Positions 18,645 to 27,102 of a stretch of 64,000 bases of DNA are shown in pieces. Position 1 is the first letter of the stretch. Each line of letters begins with the position of its first letter. The stretch is from the NCBI RefSeq assembly GCF_010692725.1, contig NZ_JAAFZB010000096.1, positions 1,116,001 through 1,180,000 on the forward strand, written 5' to 3'. Below the pieces are notes generated by a model, which did no database searches, was not told where the DNA came from, and saw only the letters and a program-made list of their open reading frames with translations. Origin of the DNA: Flavihumibacter soli (GTDB taxonomy: Bacteria; Bacteroidota; Bacteroidia; Sphingobacteriales; Sphingobacteriaceae). Position numbers and translations under genes: made by a program.

Positions 18645-20012
18645 TTAATTGGCTACCGGCACTTCGTTAGCAGGTAATGGATCTGCGTAATTACCGATGC
18701 CATAATTCCGCTCCATTGCTTCCTTAGGATTGCTTACATGCCACTCAAACTCATCCCGGAAATGCCGTATGGCGCTGGCTACCGGCCAGGCCGCCGCATC
18801 GCCCAGCGGGCATATTGTATTTCCCTCTATTTTTTTAGAAACATCGACAAGAAGGTCAATGTCGCTCATCTTTCCATGTCCATATTCGAGGCGGTGTAAA
18901 ACCTTTTCCATCCATCCTGTCCCTTCACGGCATGGCGAGCATTGTCCACAACTCTCATGATGATAGAAACGACTGAAGTTCCAGGTGTTCCGCACGATAC
19001 ACTGATCCTCGTCAAAGGCTATAAAGCCCCCTGATCCCATCATTGAACCAGATTGAAAACCACCTTCAGCCAATGATTCATAACTCATCAGCCGCGACTC
19101 ACCGCTCACTGTTTTCAATACTAGATTCGCGGGAAGGATCGGTACGGAAGAACCTCCGGCAACTACTGCCTTAAGTCGTTTACCATTAGCAATTCCACCA
19201 CAATATTCATCGGAGTAAATAAACTCCTCTACAGGAAGACCTAACTCAATTTCGTATACGCCCGGCTTATTCAAATTTCCGGAAGCAGAGATCAGCTTGG
19301 TTCCCGTACTCCGGCCTATGCCAACCTTCGCATACTCATCCCCGCCATCATTAATGATCGGTACCACGGCAGCGATCGATTCTACGTTATTAACAACAGT
19401 TGGACAGCCCCATACCCCTGAAATCGCAGGGAAAGGAGGTTTGATCCGCGGATTACCACGTTTCCCTTCCAATGATTCAATCAGTGCAGTTTCTTCGCCG
19501 CAAATGTAAGCTCCGCCACCAGGCTGAACGTACAGCTCCAGATCGTACCCTGATCCTAATATGTTCTTGCCTAGAAAGCCGGCATTCTTAGCTTCATCAA
19601 TTGCCTTTTCAAGTATCCTGATCTGCGGCATCATCTCGCCGCGCACATAGATATAAGATGTCTTTGCACCCAGGGCAAAACTTGATACGATCATCCCCTC
19701 GATCAAAGCATGGGGAATATAAGTCATCAGGTAACGATCCTTGAAGGTTCCGGGTTCCGATTCATCAGCATTGCAAACCAGGTAACGTGCCTTGCCTTCA
19801 GGCTTGGCAAGAAAGCTCCATTTCATCCCCGTTGGAAAACCAGCTCCCCCCCGTCCGCGCAGACCAGATTTTTTCACTTCCTCAACCACATCATCGGGTG
19901 ACATAGATTTCAAAGCTTTCTCCACGGAGCGGTAACCACCCTGCTTTCTGTAAACATCGAAAGTATGGATGCCGGGAACGTTTATATGTTCTAAAAGTAA
20001 TTTACGAGCCAT
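18645..20012 (-). CDS. nuoF: NADH-quinone oxidoreductase subunit F
   Basis: 455 residues. GRGGAGFPTGMKW is the NADH-binding glycine-rich loop, GGGAYICGEETALIESLEG belongs to the FMN site, and CGQCSPCREGTGWM with the later CPLGDAAAW ligates the N3 4Fe-4S cluster. NuoF takes hydride from NADH onto FMN. It is preceded by a repeat hairpin in the nuoE-nuoF gap. Confidence 0.98.
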   Translation of the reverse strand: MARKLLLEHINVPGIHTFDVYRKQGGYRSVEKALKSMSPDDVVEEVKKSGLRGRGGAGFPTGMKWSFLAKPEGKARYLVCNADESEPGTFKDRYLMTYIPHALIEGMIVSSFALGAKTSYIYVRGEMMPQIRILEKAIDEAKNAGFLGKNILGSGYDLELYVQPGGGAYICGEETALIESLEGKRGNPRIKPPFPAISGVWGCPTVVNNVESIAAVVPIINDGGDEYAKVGIGRSTGTKLISASGNLNKPGVYEIELGLPVEEFIYSDEYCGGIANGKRLKAVVAGGSSVPILPANLVLKTVSGESRLMSYESLAEGGFQSGSMMGSGGFIAFDEDQCIVRNTWNFSRFYHHESCGQCSPCREGTGWMEKVLHRLEYGHGKMSDIDLLVDVSKKIEGNTICPLGDAAAWPVASAIRHFRDEFEWHVSNPKEAMERNYGIGNYADPLPANEVPVAN

Positions 20013-20020
20013 TCTTTTTT

Positions 20021-20085
20021 TAGATGTGAGATATGAGATGTGAGATTAAGGTCTGACGGACCTGCTCTCAGGTGTCTCATATCTA
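20021..20085. repeat. Repeat-built hairpin in the nuoE-nuoF gap
   Basis: The gap contains a GATGTGAGATATGAGATGTGAGAT string. GATATGAGA at 20030-20038 is complementary to TCTCATATC at 20075-20083, and GGTC/GACC at 20050-20062 forms an inner hairpin. The outer arm reaches the nuoE stop codon. The structure would fold in the operon mRNA. Confidence 0.6.
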
Positions 20086-20607
20086 TATACTCAGATCCTT
20101 ATTCTTTAAGTCAACTAACAATTGATCGACGCTTTCGGAAGTTAAATTTTCATGGAAAGTATATTCCGGGCCGATCTGTAATACCGGACCCATTCCGCAT
20201 GCCGCCAGGCACTCTACTCCGCGCCAGCTAAACTGGCCGTCAGCAGTTACTTCACCCTCCTTCACTCCAAGTTTGTTCTCCAGATGTTCCATGATCTTCT
20301 CAGCCCCAACCAGGCAGCAAGGTCCTGTCCGGCAAACTTCAAGAACATATTTGCCCTGCGGTCTCAGGAAAAACATGGTATAAAAGGTCGCTACTTCGTA
20401 AACTTCTATCGGTTTTAAATCCAGGTACCCAGCCACTCTTTCCATGGAAGCAGGACTCAACCATCCGTATTCTGCTTGCACCAAATGAAGGATCGGAAGT
20501 AACGCAGCCTTATGCTTGCCCTCCGGATATCTCTTAACGATCTCTCCAAACTTCGAAAGAAGCTCGGACGAGAAATCAACGTGCTCTGTTTCTGTAACTC
20601 TAAGCAT
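20083..20607 (-). CDS. nuoE: NADH-quinone oxidoreductase subunit E
   Basis: 174 residues with a thioredoxin-like 2Fe-2S domain; the ligands are in VCRTGPCCLVGA and VECLAACGMGPVLQI (cluster N1a). It partners with NuoF in the NADH dehydrogenase module. It overlaps nuoD by 8 bases. Confidence 0.97.
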   Translation of the reverse strand: MLRVTETEHVDFSSELLSKFGEIVKRYPEGKHKAALLPILHLVQAEYGWLSPASMERVAGYLDLKPIEVYEVATFYTMFFLRPQGKYVLEVCRTGPCCLVGAEKIMEHLENKLGVKEGEVTADGQFSWRGVECLAACGMGPVLQIGPEYTFHENLTSESVDQLLVDLKNKDLSI

Positions 20608-21811
20608 CTAACTCTCCTGCAATTACGTTTAAACTACTCATGTTTATTATGGCATCCGAAAGTAACATGCCGGCGCTCATAGGCGCATACATCTGGTAAT
20701 TAATAAAGCTTGGACGGCGGAAATGCAAACGGTAAGGGGAGCGTCCGCCATCATTCACTAAATAGAAACCTAATTCACCGTTACCGCCTTCAACAGCATG
20801 ATACACCTCTGTTTTAGGGGTATCGATCTCGCCCATCACAATTTTGAAGTGATAGATCAGTGCTTCCATGTTATTATAAACTTCTTCCTTCGGCGGAAGA
20901 TAGAACTCAGGTACGTCTGCATGAAACACCCCTTTGGGTTCTTTTTCAATTTTCTGCAGTGCCTGCTCAATAATCCTTAAACTTTGCCAGATCTCTTCAT
21001 TACGAACGATAAACCGGTCATAAACATCACCGGTCTTTCCTACCGGGATCTCAAAATCAAAGTCTTCGTATGAAGAATACGGTTCAGCCGCCCTTACATC
21101 ATAGTCAACTCCGGTTGCTCTCAGAATCGGGCCGCTCCAGCTGTAGTTCAGAGCGGTCTCAGGATCAACCGCTGCAACTCCGGAAGTACGCTCAATAAAG
21201 ATCCGGTTACGATTGAAAAGTGTTTCAAACTCCTTTAAGATTGGAGGGAACTTAACCAGGAACTTTTTGATCTTAGCAAAAGCTATGTCATTAAAATCTC
21301 TTTCGAATCCACCAATTCGTCCAATATTGGTTGTAAGCCGCGCACCGCAGATCTCTTCGTAGATCTCATAAATATGCTCCCGCTCCTCCATAAGATACAG
21401 GAACCCGGTAAAGGCCCCAGTGTCCACACCAAGAATCCCATTACAGATCAGGTGATCGGAAATCCGGGCCAGTTCCATAACAATTACACGAAGGTAATCA
21501 ACACGTTTTGGCGTTTGAATATTTAAGAGCTTTTCGACAGTCATATGCCAGCCCATATTATTGATGGGCGATGAACAGTAATTCATCCGGTCGGTCAGCG
21601 GGGTGATCTGGTAAAAGGGACGATGCTCAGCGATCTTCTCAAAGGCACGGTGAATGTAACCTATCGTAGAAACTCCGCTTACTATACGCTCACCATCCAT
21701 CTCCAAAACATTCTGGAACACACCATGGGTTGCAGGGTGAGTAGGTCCCAGGTTTAAGGTAATGGTATCCTTCTGAGGATCGTTATCTGTAAAAACAGGG
21801 TGGTTATTCAT
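20600..21811 (-). CDS. nuoD: NADH-quinone oxidoreductase subunit D
   Basis: 403 residues, a stand-alone NuoD rather than a NuoCD fusion. LNLGPTHPATHGVFQNVLEM near the N-terminus forms the quinone-site loop with the catalytic histidine, and GGNGELGFYLVNDGG is conserved near the C-terminus. NuoD shapes the quinone pocket with NuoB. It starts one base before nuoC ends. Confidence 0.97.
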   Translation of the reverse strand: MNNHPVFTDNDPQKDTITLNLGPTHPATHGVFQNVLEMDGERIVSGVSTIGYIHRAFEKIAEHRPFYQITPLTDRMNYCSSPINNMGWHMTVEKLLNIQTPKRVDYLRVIVMELARISDHLICNGILGVDTGAFTGFLYLMEEREHIYEIYEEICGARLTTNIGRIGGFERDFNDIAFAKIKKFLVKFPPILKEFETLFNRNRIFIERTSGVAAVDPETALNYSWSGPILRATGVDYDVRAAEPYSSYEDFDFEIPVGKTGDVYDRFIVRNEEIWQSLRIIEQALQKIEKEPKGVFHADVPEFYLPPKEEVYNNMEALIYHFKIVMGEIDTPKTEVYHAVEGGNGELGFYLVNDGGRSPYRLHFRRPSFINYQMYAPMSAGMLLSDAIINMSSLNVIAGELDA

Positions 21812-22315
21812 TTATCTTCCGAAGAAATAGTCTTTTTTATCAACACGATTAGGGTCTTCCAGCGGGTATTCTCTCCGCATCGGGAAAACCGTCATTTCAT
21901 CAACATTTAGAATACGCACGAGGTTAGGATGACCTTCGAACTGAATTCCGAAAAAGTCGTAGGTCTCTCTTTCCATCCAGTTTGCGCCATTCCATAAATT
22001 AGTAGCGGTTGGAATTATTGGATTCTCGCCGTTAAGGAATACTTTTATTCGCACCCGCACATTATTGATCAAGCTGTGCAGATGGTAAATAACGCCGATC
22101 GATAATTCCTGTTCCGGGTAATGTATTCCGGTAATATCTGTAAGGTAATTGAACTGAAGTTCTTTATCTTCTTTCAGATAGCGTAGTATTTCGCTTATAT
22201 TTTCCTTGCTAGTCTCGAATGTTAACAGCCCATAAGGCTCCGTCGGAACGGAAATATTTTCACTGAAACGTGCTGTGATCTTCTGTAATACAGCCTGTCT
22301 GGTTAACTTCCCCAT
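21812..22315 (-). CDS. nuoC: NADH-quinone oxidoreductase subunit C
   Basis: 167 residues. The signature ERETYDFFGIQFEGHPNL is complete. NuoC is a structural subunit of the connecting module. Its ATG overlaps the nuoB stop by one base and its stop abuts the nuoD start. Confidence 0.97.
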   Translation of the reverse strand: MGKLTRQAVLQKITARFSENISVPTEPYGLLTFETSKENISEILRYLKEDKELQFNYLTDITGIHYPEQELSIGVIYHLHSLINNVRVRIKVFLNGENPIIPTATNLWNGANWMERETYDFFGIQFEGHPNLVRILNVDEMTVFPMRREYPLEDPNRVDKKDYFFGR

Positions 22316-22857
22316 TACAATATTCCGTATTTTGATAAAAGTTCCTTGTACTCCGGAGATTCTCGTCTGCGGAGAGATTCATCCTTTACAAGTTCCTGTA
22401 TCTTATTAAAACCGTCGATTATAGCTTCCGGCCTTGGAGGACATCCCGGAACATAAACATCTACAGGAATTATCTCATCAATTCCTTGTAATACAGAATA
22501 TGTATCGAAAATTCCGCCGCTCGTAGCACAAGCTCCAACTGCAATTACCCATCGTGGCTCAGCCATTTGGATATATACCTGGCGTAATACTGGTCCCATT
22601 TTCTTAGCAATTGTGCCCATAACCATCAGGAGATCTGCCTGGCGCGGCGAAAAGCTCGGCCTTTCAGAACCGAAGCGGGCAAAATCATAATGAGAACCCA
22701 TAGTCGCCATAAACTCAATTCCACAACAGGAGGTTGCAAACGGTAAGGGCCATAAGGAGTGAGATCGCGCAAGGCCAACTACTTTTTCCATAGAAGTAGC
22801 GAAAAAACCAGATCCCTCTATTCCGGGAGGAGCTTCAACTAACTTAACATCACTCAT
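22315..22857 (-). CDS. nuoB: NADH-quinone oxidoreductase subunit B
   Basis: 180 residues. The ligands of the terminal cluster N2 are visible: the tandem cysteines of [11 protein letters not shown], the Cys in VGACATSGG and [10 protein letters not shown]. NuoB passes electrons to quinone. A 105-base gap containing a terminator-like hairpin separates it from nuoA. Confidence 0.98.
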   Translation of the reverse strand: MSDVKLVEAPPGIEGSGFFATSMEKVVGLARSHSLWPLPFATSCCGIEFMATMGSHYDFARFGSERPSFSPRQADLLMVMGTIAKKMGPVLRQVYIQMAEPRWVIAVGACATSGGIFDTYSVLQGIDEIIPVDVYVPGCPPRPEAIIDGFNKIQELVKDESLRRRESPEYKELLSKYGIL

Positions 22858-22865
22858 AATCTTTC

Positions 22866-22899
22866 AAAAAAAAAGCTCACTTAACCACGTAAAATGAGC
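22866..22899 (-). terminator. Terminator-like hairpin between nuoA and nuoB
   Basis: On the minus strand GCTCATTT pairs with AAGTGAGC (one T-G wobble) around a 9-base loop and is followed by nine T, the form of an intrinsic terminator. It ends 9 bases before the nuoB ATG, inside what must be one operon. It may be an attenuator setting the nuoA to nuoB ratio. Confidence 0.75.
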
Positions 22900-22901
22900 C
22901 T

Positions 22902-22909
22902 CAAAATTA
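22902..22909 (-). promoter_or_regulatory. Candidate -7 box (TAATTTTG) ahead of nuoB
   Basis: TAATTTTG on the minus strand matches TAnnTTTG and lies just upstream of the terminator-like hairpin. A start site a few bases on would fall inside the hairpin arm and break the structure in the new transcript. No good -33 element is seen. Confidence 0.35.
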
Positions 22910-22962
22910 CTAAAATTAAACTTTTCCAGTTCCAATAAAACGACTTAGAAACAGTTTAACGG

Positions 22963-23334
22963 CTAATCCCAATCTAAAGCCCGCTTTTTTATTATATAAA
23001 TAAAGCCTAATAAAAGCGTGCCCATAAAAATAAACATCTCGATGAGGCCGTTCAGGCCGAATTCCCGGAAATTAACAGCCCAGGGATACATAAAAATAAC
23101 CTCCACATCAAACAACACAAACAGGATGGCTACCAGGAAATATTTAATTGAAAATGGTTGCCTGGCGTTTCCTATAGACTTGATCCCCGACTCGAAGGCA
23201 ACAAGCTTATCTGCCGTTTTCCGTTTGGGTCCAATGAGATGGGTAAGCGTCATTGTAAATACGACAAATCCCAGAGCTACCAGTAACTGGAAGATTATAG
23301 GCAGATAATTCAAGGAGGTGCTTTGTGCTTCCAT
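22963..23334 (-). CDS. nuoA: NADH-quinone oxidoreductase subunit A
   Basis: 123 residues with three membrane helices when begun at the ATG at 23334 (MEAQSTSLNYLPII). The frame is open 45 codons further upstream, but that extension would run over the promoter and the TPR-gene terminator and has no NuoA likeness. KYFLVAILFVLFDVEVIFMYPWA is split here as the conserved DVE motif helix. NuoA is a small membrane subunit beside NuoH. It is the first gene of the operon. Confidence 0.96.
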   Translation of the reverse strand: MEAQSTSLNYLPIIFQLLVALGFVVFTMTLTHLIGPKRKTADKLVAFESGIKSIGNARQPFSIKYFLVAILFVLFDVEVIFMYPWAVNFREFGLNGLIEMFIFMGTLLLGFIYIIKKRALDWD

Positions 23335-23353
23335 TATATCGGTTTTAACGGCG

Positions 23354-23384
23354 CAAATATAAATAGAAAGAGTCCCGAAACAAA
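23354..23384 (-). promoter_or_regulatory. nuo operon promoter (TTTG-N19-TATATTTG)
   Basis: On the minus strand TTTG (23384-23381) is followed after exactly 19 bases by TATATTTG (23361-23354), the full Bacteroidota vegetative promoter consensus. The expected start lies about 13 bases before the nuoA ATG. The -33 element sits in the loop of the upstream gene's terminator. Confidence 0.8.
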
Positions 23385-23400
23385 CATTCCGGGACTCTTT
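23367..23400 (-). terminator. Intrinsic terminator after the TPR gene
   Basis: An 11-bp perfect stem (AAAGAGTCCCG with CGGGACTCTTT) lies 22 bases past the TPR gene stop. T-runs flank it on both strands, so it could work in either direction. Confidence 0.85.
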
Positions 23401-23422
23401 TAGTCTATTCAATGAAGATATC

Positions 23423-25096
23423 TTAATTTTTACTACCCAAAGCTTTAAGTGCATTCTGTGCATAAGCATCGGAAGGCTCCAGTTCTATTACCTTGTTAAA
23501 GTACTCTTTTGCTTTGGCAACATCCGTGTTCTGATAGAATGCACCGAGGTTTTTATAAGCTTCTATAACTGCGTTCTTCACGCGAGGTTCAGCAGTTGCA
23601 TTAGGTTTAGCCAGAACAACTTCCACATACTTTTCGTAGTCAGGCACCATTAGACCCTGCATGTTTTCTGGATCGTCAACAAGTTTCTTAACCCTCGCTC
23701 TGTAAAGGTAGGAATCAGGAGAAGTTGGTGAAACCTGGATCACATAACTGAAAGCTGAATCTGCTTTAGTAAGAACCGTCTTATCAGGTGTTTGCTTGGC
23801 TGCAACCTGGCTCGCATAATCAAAGTAATGAGCCATACCAAGGTAGAAACTATCGTAAGCCTTAGTTTTTGAATTAGGATTATTTACAGCCATTTCAAAT
23901 GTTGCCGCTGCATCCTTATATTTTTTTGCAGAATACAAGGCTTTACCTATTTCACTCATGACTGCAACGTTGGTGGAATCCAGTTCTACCGCTTTTTTCA
24001 GGTTCTTAATCCCTTCGGTTTCAGATCCGGGGATCCTGATTTGTGCCTGGCCCAGGTAAAGATAATCCTGCGGAATTATACGGCTCGTATCCACTTTCGA
24101 GATAAAATCCTGCATGGCCTGAACACTCGCCGGATAGTTACCGTTCTCGTAGGCCGAGTATCCAAGATATCTGAAGATACGCGGATTGGTCTTGTCCATT
24201 TTAGCCATCGCGTTAGCTTCAGCTTCCAGTTCCTTATACTTCTTGGCAAGGATCAGGAAGGTAGCGTGGCGTTCACGTGACTCGAGAGAACGGTCAGTCA
24301 GATCCATATATTTTTCATAATATTTCAATGCCTCGTTGATACGCTCGTCGTATTTGCTTGATTGAGCATTAGCCCAGTAGTAATAGGTCTCCGCTAATTC
24401 ACGATATGTAGGACCGTAATTTGGATTTAAAGCAACTACCTCGTTAAGTGCTGCAACAGACTCCGGATAGGCCTTTGAAAGCTTATTCAACACACCGAGT
24501 TCTACCTTCGCACGGAGTAAATTCTTATCCATGTCGAAAGCCGTACGGTAGCTGCTGAAGGCCTCACTGTTTTTCTGCAGCGCGCGGTAAGCATCGCCAA
24601 GAGCCAGGTATACCTCGGCATCCTTGGCATTTATGGCTTTTGCTTTTTCAAGAACAGCTACAGCTGCATTTCCATCGGGTTTTGGGGCTGATACATATGC
24701 CTTACCGATTTCCAAAAGAGTAACATGATCCTTTTTCTTGGTCAACGAGAGCGCTTTATCAAACTGCGCTTTGGCTGCGGATGGATTTTCGCGTAACGCA
24801 AGACCACCCAATCCAACATAGTTTAAAGGATTTGCAGCGTCTGCAGCTACACCTTTGTTATATGTCATTTTGGCGGAATCAAGATAACCAGCCTTCACAT
24901 ATACATTGCCAAGGTAGTAGAAGTTCTCACCATTGGTAGCCTGAGACTGAATCAATCCCTTCAAAATAGTCTTACTTTTTTGGTATTGCTCGGCGTCGAT
25001 GGCTTTTTTAGCATCAGCTAAACTCTGCGCAAAAACCGATGATGCTACCAAAACCAACCCTAGAGTTGTATTGATTATCTTTTTCATCATTTCCAT
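23423..25096 (-). CDS. TPR-repeat protein of the TonB cluster
   Basis: 557 residues with a signal peptide (about 1-23) and tetratricopeptide repeats through nearly the whole length, for example NGENFYYLGNVYVKAGYLD and ending in EYFNKVIELEPSDAYAQNAL. It is probably periplasmic and a scaffold. Starts at 25096, 25090 or 25087 are all possible; the choice only alters the first three residues. It begins 10 bases after the PstS-like gene, and this position at the end of the exbB-exbD-tonB-pstS-like run is usual in Bacteroidota. Its partner is not known. Confidence 0.88.
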   Translation of the reverse strand: MEMMKKIINTTLGLVLVASSVFAQSLADAKKAIDAEQYQKSKTILKGLIQSQATNGENFYYLGNVYVKAGYLDSAKMTYNKGVAADAANPLNYVGLGGLALRENPSAAKAQFDKALSLTKKKDHVTLLEIGKAYVSAPKPDGNAAVAVLEKAKAINAKDAEVYLALGDAYRALQKNSEAFSSYRTAFDMDKNLLRAKVELGVLNKLSKAYPESVAALNEVVALNPNYGPTYRELAETYYYWANAQSSKYDERINEALKYYEKYMDLTDRSLESRERHATFLILAKKYKELEAEANAMAKMDKTNPRIFRYLGYSAYENGNYPASVQAMQDFISKVDTSRIIPQDYLYLGQAQIRIPGSETEGIKNLKKAVELDSTNVAVMSEIGKALYSAKKYKDAAATFEMAVNNPNSKTKAYDSFYLGMAHYFDYASQVAAKQTPDKTVLTKADSAFSYVIQVSPTSPDSYLYRARVKKLVDDPENMQGLMVPDYEKYVEVVLAKPNATAEPRVKNAVIEAYKNLGAFYQNTDVAKAKEYFNKVIELEPSDAYAQNALKALGSKN

Positions 25097-25106
25097 ATTC
25101 CAAATA

Positions 25107-26027
25107 TTAATTGTTAATCTTATTTTTAATAATCACTTGTCGTGACGGGATGCTATCCGGCAGCAATCCGGATTTTAGTACAATCCTTTGCCCGAGTTCT
25201 CCTGCAATAAAAGATGCAAAACCTGTGCCTAAACCCGGCTTGCCTTCTCCGTTAATAATATATAAATTTCTTGTGAGGGGATACATTTCCAGTGCCAGAT
25301 CATTTTGATTTGGTTTATAAAACGCATCCGAGCCCGGCTTGCCGGGCAGATTCTTCACACCCATGATTTTTAGTCTGCCAACAATCTCTTCGAGATCTTC
25401 ATCAGGCTGCATCACCCAGTTTATTCCTATTACCCCTATTGAACCCGGATTGGCATTTACGTATTTGATGACCTCCGGATTCGACTTTAGCGCATATATA
25501 CCCTTCGCTGGCAACTCTTTGATACCAGCCAGATCTTTCATATAACGCACAGTACTCGAATTGGGATTATCAAAAACAAGGCTCTTAATTTTACCCGGCT
25601 CACCTTTCATCAAAGAAATTATTTCAGCCACCGTAATGAGTGAATCGGGGTTTGACCGATTTGTTATCAGGGCAATACCATCGATAGCAAAACGGTTAAC
25701 GCGCAATTTGATATTTTTATTCTGATACCGTTTTGCTTCATCCGCCGTCAGTTCCCTGGAAAGAACCGCAACCCGCACGCTGTCATTTAAAAAGAGGTTT
25801 AAAACTTCATTCTCAGGCTTGTATATCCGATTAAGTTTACTCTTAGGGTAATGTTTTTCGAATACATACGATTGATCCTCTATTATCGGGGCGAACGATT
25901 CGTCTATAATCACGCTCGTTTCTCCGCTAGTGTAGGTGGTCTCTGTAGGGGCTGCCTGCTGATTCTGACAAGCAGAAACAATCAAAGCGACTCCAATGAA
26001 AGAGAAAAATTTAAAGCGATGTTTCAT
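25107..26027 (-). CDS. PstS-like periplasmic substrate-binding lipoprotein
   Basis: 306 residues. The lipoprotein signal is clear (VALIVSACQNQQ). The body has the type II periplasmic-binding fold of phosphate-binding proteins, with DSVRVAVLSRELTADE, SSTVRYMKDLAG and the hinge segment YPLTRNLYIINGEG. No Pst ABC permease or ATPase is adjacent; instead it sits in the TonB cluster, so a role other than classical phosphate import is possible. It overlaps the small membrane gene by one base. Confidence 0.85.
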   Translation of the reverse strand: MKHRFKFFSFIGVALIVSACQNQQAAPTETTYTSGETSVIIDESFAPIIEDQSYVFEKHYPKSKLNRIYKPENEVLNLFLNDSVRVAVLSRELTADEAKRYQNKNIKLRVNRFAIDGIALITNRSNPDSLITVAEIISLMKGEPGKIKSLVFDNPNSSTVRYMKDLAGIKELPAKGIYALKSNPEVIKYVNANPGSIGVIGINWVMQPDEDLEEIVGRLKIMGVKNLPGKPGSDAFYKPNQNDLALEMYPLTRNLYIINGEGKPGLGTGFASFIAGELGQRIVLKSGLLPDSIPSRQVIIKNKINN

Positions 26028-26242
26028 TATTGGTTTTTAAGCAGGCGCACGAAGCGGAAAAAAGAATAAGCGATGAGCAGTACACCAAAGGCGACCCGAT
26101 ATCCAAAGCCCATTTCTATCGGAAAATCTTTCCAAAAAATGATGGCAATGCCTAATACCAAATATAAGGAAAACATCAGCAGCCCTAAAACGAACAGAAA
26201 TCGCTTTGCGGGCGATTTCTGTTCTCTATTTGTACGTGTCAT
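26027..26242 (-). CDS. Small two-helix membrane protein
   Basis: 71 residues with two hydrophobic segments (about 18-38 and 46-62) between basic ends. No catalytic motif is seen. It is held between tonB (2-base gap) and the PstS-like gene (1-base overlap), which shows that it is a real gene of this operon. Its function is unknown; a role in the TonB/ExbB complex is only a guess from position. Confidence 0.75.
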   Translation of the reverse strand: MTRTNREQKSPAKRFLFVLGLLMFSLYLVLGIAIIFWKDFPIEMGFGYRVAFGVLLIAYSFFRFVRLLKNQ

Positions 26243-26244
26243 CC

Positions 26245-27066
26245 TTATTGCCCTGCTAGATTTAAGCTAAATGGTAAAGTATAAGCAACCCTAACCGGGC
26301 GGCCGTTTTGAATACCAGGCTTCCACTTAGGCATGCTCTTAAGCAAGCGGATCGCTTCTTCGCCGGTACCTAGTCCAAGGTCACGAAGTACTTTAATGTC
26401 CGTCAAGCTTCCATCACGTTCTACTACGAACTGCATGATCACCTTACCAGAAACACCTTGTTCACGCGCCATCGCTGGGTAACGATAATTCTTCTGGAGG
26501 TAAGAATAGAACTTGTTGATTCCTCCCGGGAATTCCGGAGAAACCTCAACACTCGTAAAAATTGTGTTAACATCCTCAGTTACCTCAGCTTCTTTCGGAG
26601 CTTCTCCAACTGGTTCATCAATTCTTATCTCGGCATTCGGATCTCCCTCAATTGTCTTCTGCCCCGGATCGGCAACTTTCAATTCTTCAACTGTTGGCGG
26701 TTCCTCATCGCGAACTTCCTCAGCCGGTACAACAACCGGAGGCGGGAATTTCACCTGATCAACCTTTGGCTTAGGTGGTTCCGGCGGTGGAGGCGGAACA
26801 TCCTTTTTGTCAATTGGTGGTGGCGGCGCCAAAACAACCTCGGTTACTTGTAACGCTTCCTCTTCGGGCATAGCGCCTTTTATCAAGCGAATGATCAGCG
26901 GCAAGCAAACTAATGCTATGAATAACACTGAACCAGCAATTAATGCCTTGTTGGTCGTCTTATTATTCTTCCTACGCAGCTCATAGGCTCCATAGGCTTT
27001 ATTACGCCCGGCAAACACCACATCAAGCCATTGCGGATTAAATAAATCTAATTTTGACCCTAACAT
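26245..27066 (-). CDS. tonB: Energy transducer TonB
   Basis: 273 residues: a cytoplasmic head, one membrane helix (about 42-62), a proline-rich span (APPPPIDKKDVPPPPPEPP) bridging the periplasm, and a C-terminal TonB domain with FPGGINKFYSYLQKNYRYP, GVSGKVIMQFVVERDGSL and MPKWKPGIQNGRPV. It carries proton-motive energy from ExbB/ExbD to outer-membrane receptors such as the SusC protein in this window. It lies 36 bases after the second exbD. Confidence 0.95.
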   Translation of the reverse strand: MLGSKLDLFNPQWLDVVFAGRNKAYGAYELRRKNNKTTNKALIAGSVLFIALVCLPLIIRLIKGAMPEEEALQVTEVVLAPPPPIDKKDVPPPPPEPPKPKVDQVKFPPPVVVPAEEVRDEEPPTVEELKVADPGQKTIEGDPNAEIRIDEPVGEAPKEAEVTEDVNTIFTSVEVSPEFPGGINKFYSYLQKNYRYPAMAREQGVSGKVIMQFVVERDGSLTDIKVLRDLGLGTGEEAIRLLKSMPKWKPGIQNGRPVRVAYTLPFSLNLAGQ

Positions 27067-27102
27067 CGTCTTATATTTTTAAAGGGTTAATATTCTAAAT
27101 AA

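Noticed and set aside
23335-23469. Longer nuoA frame with 45 extra residues
   Set aside because: The extension overlaps the TPR terminator and the nuo promoter and has no likeness to NuoA; the ATG at 23334 gives the family length.
26458-26853. 131-codon frame opposite tonB
   Set aside because: Low-complexity Arg/Trp-rich translation caused by the proline-rich tonB codons on the other strand.
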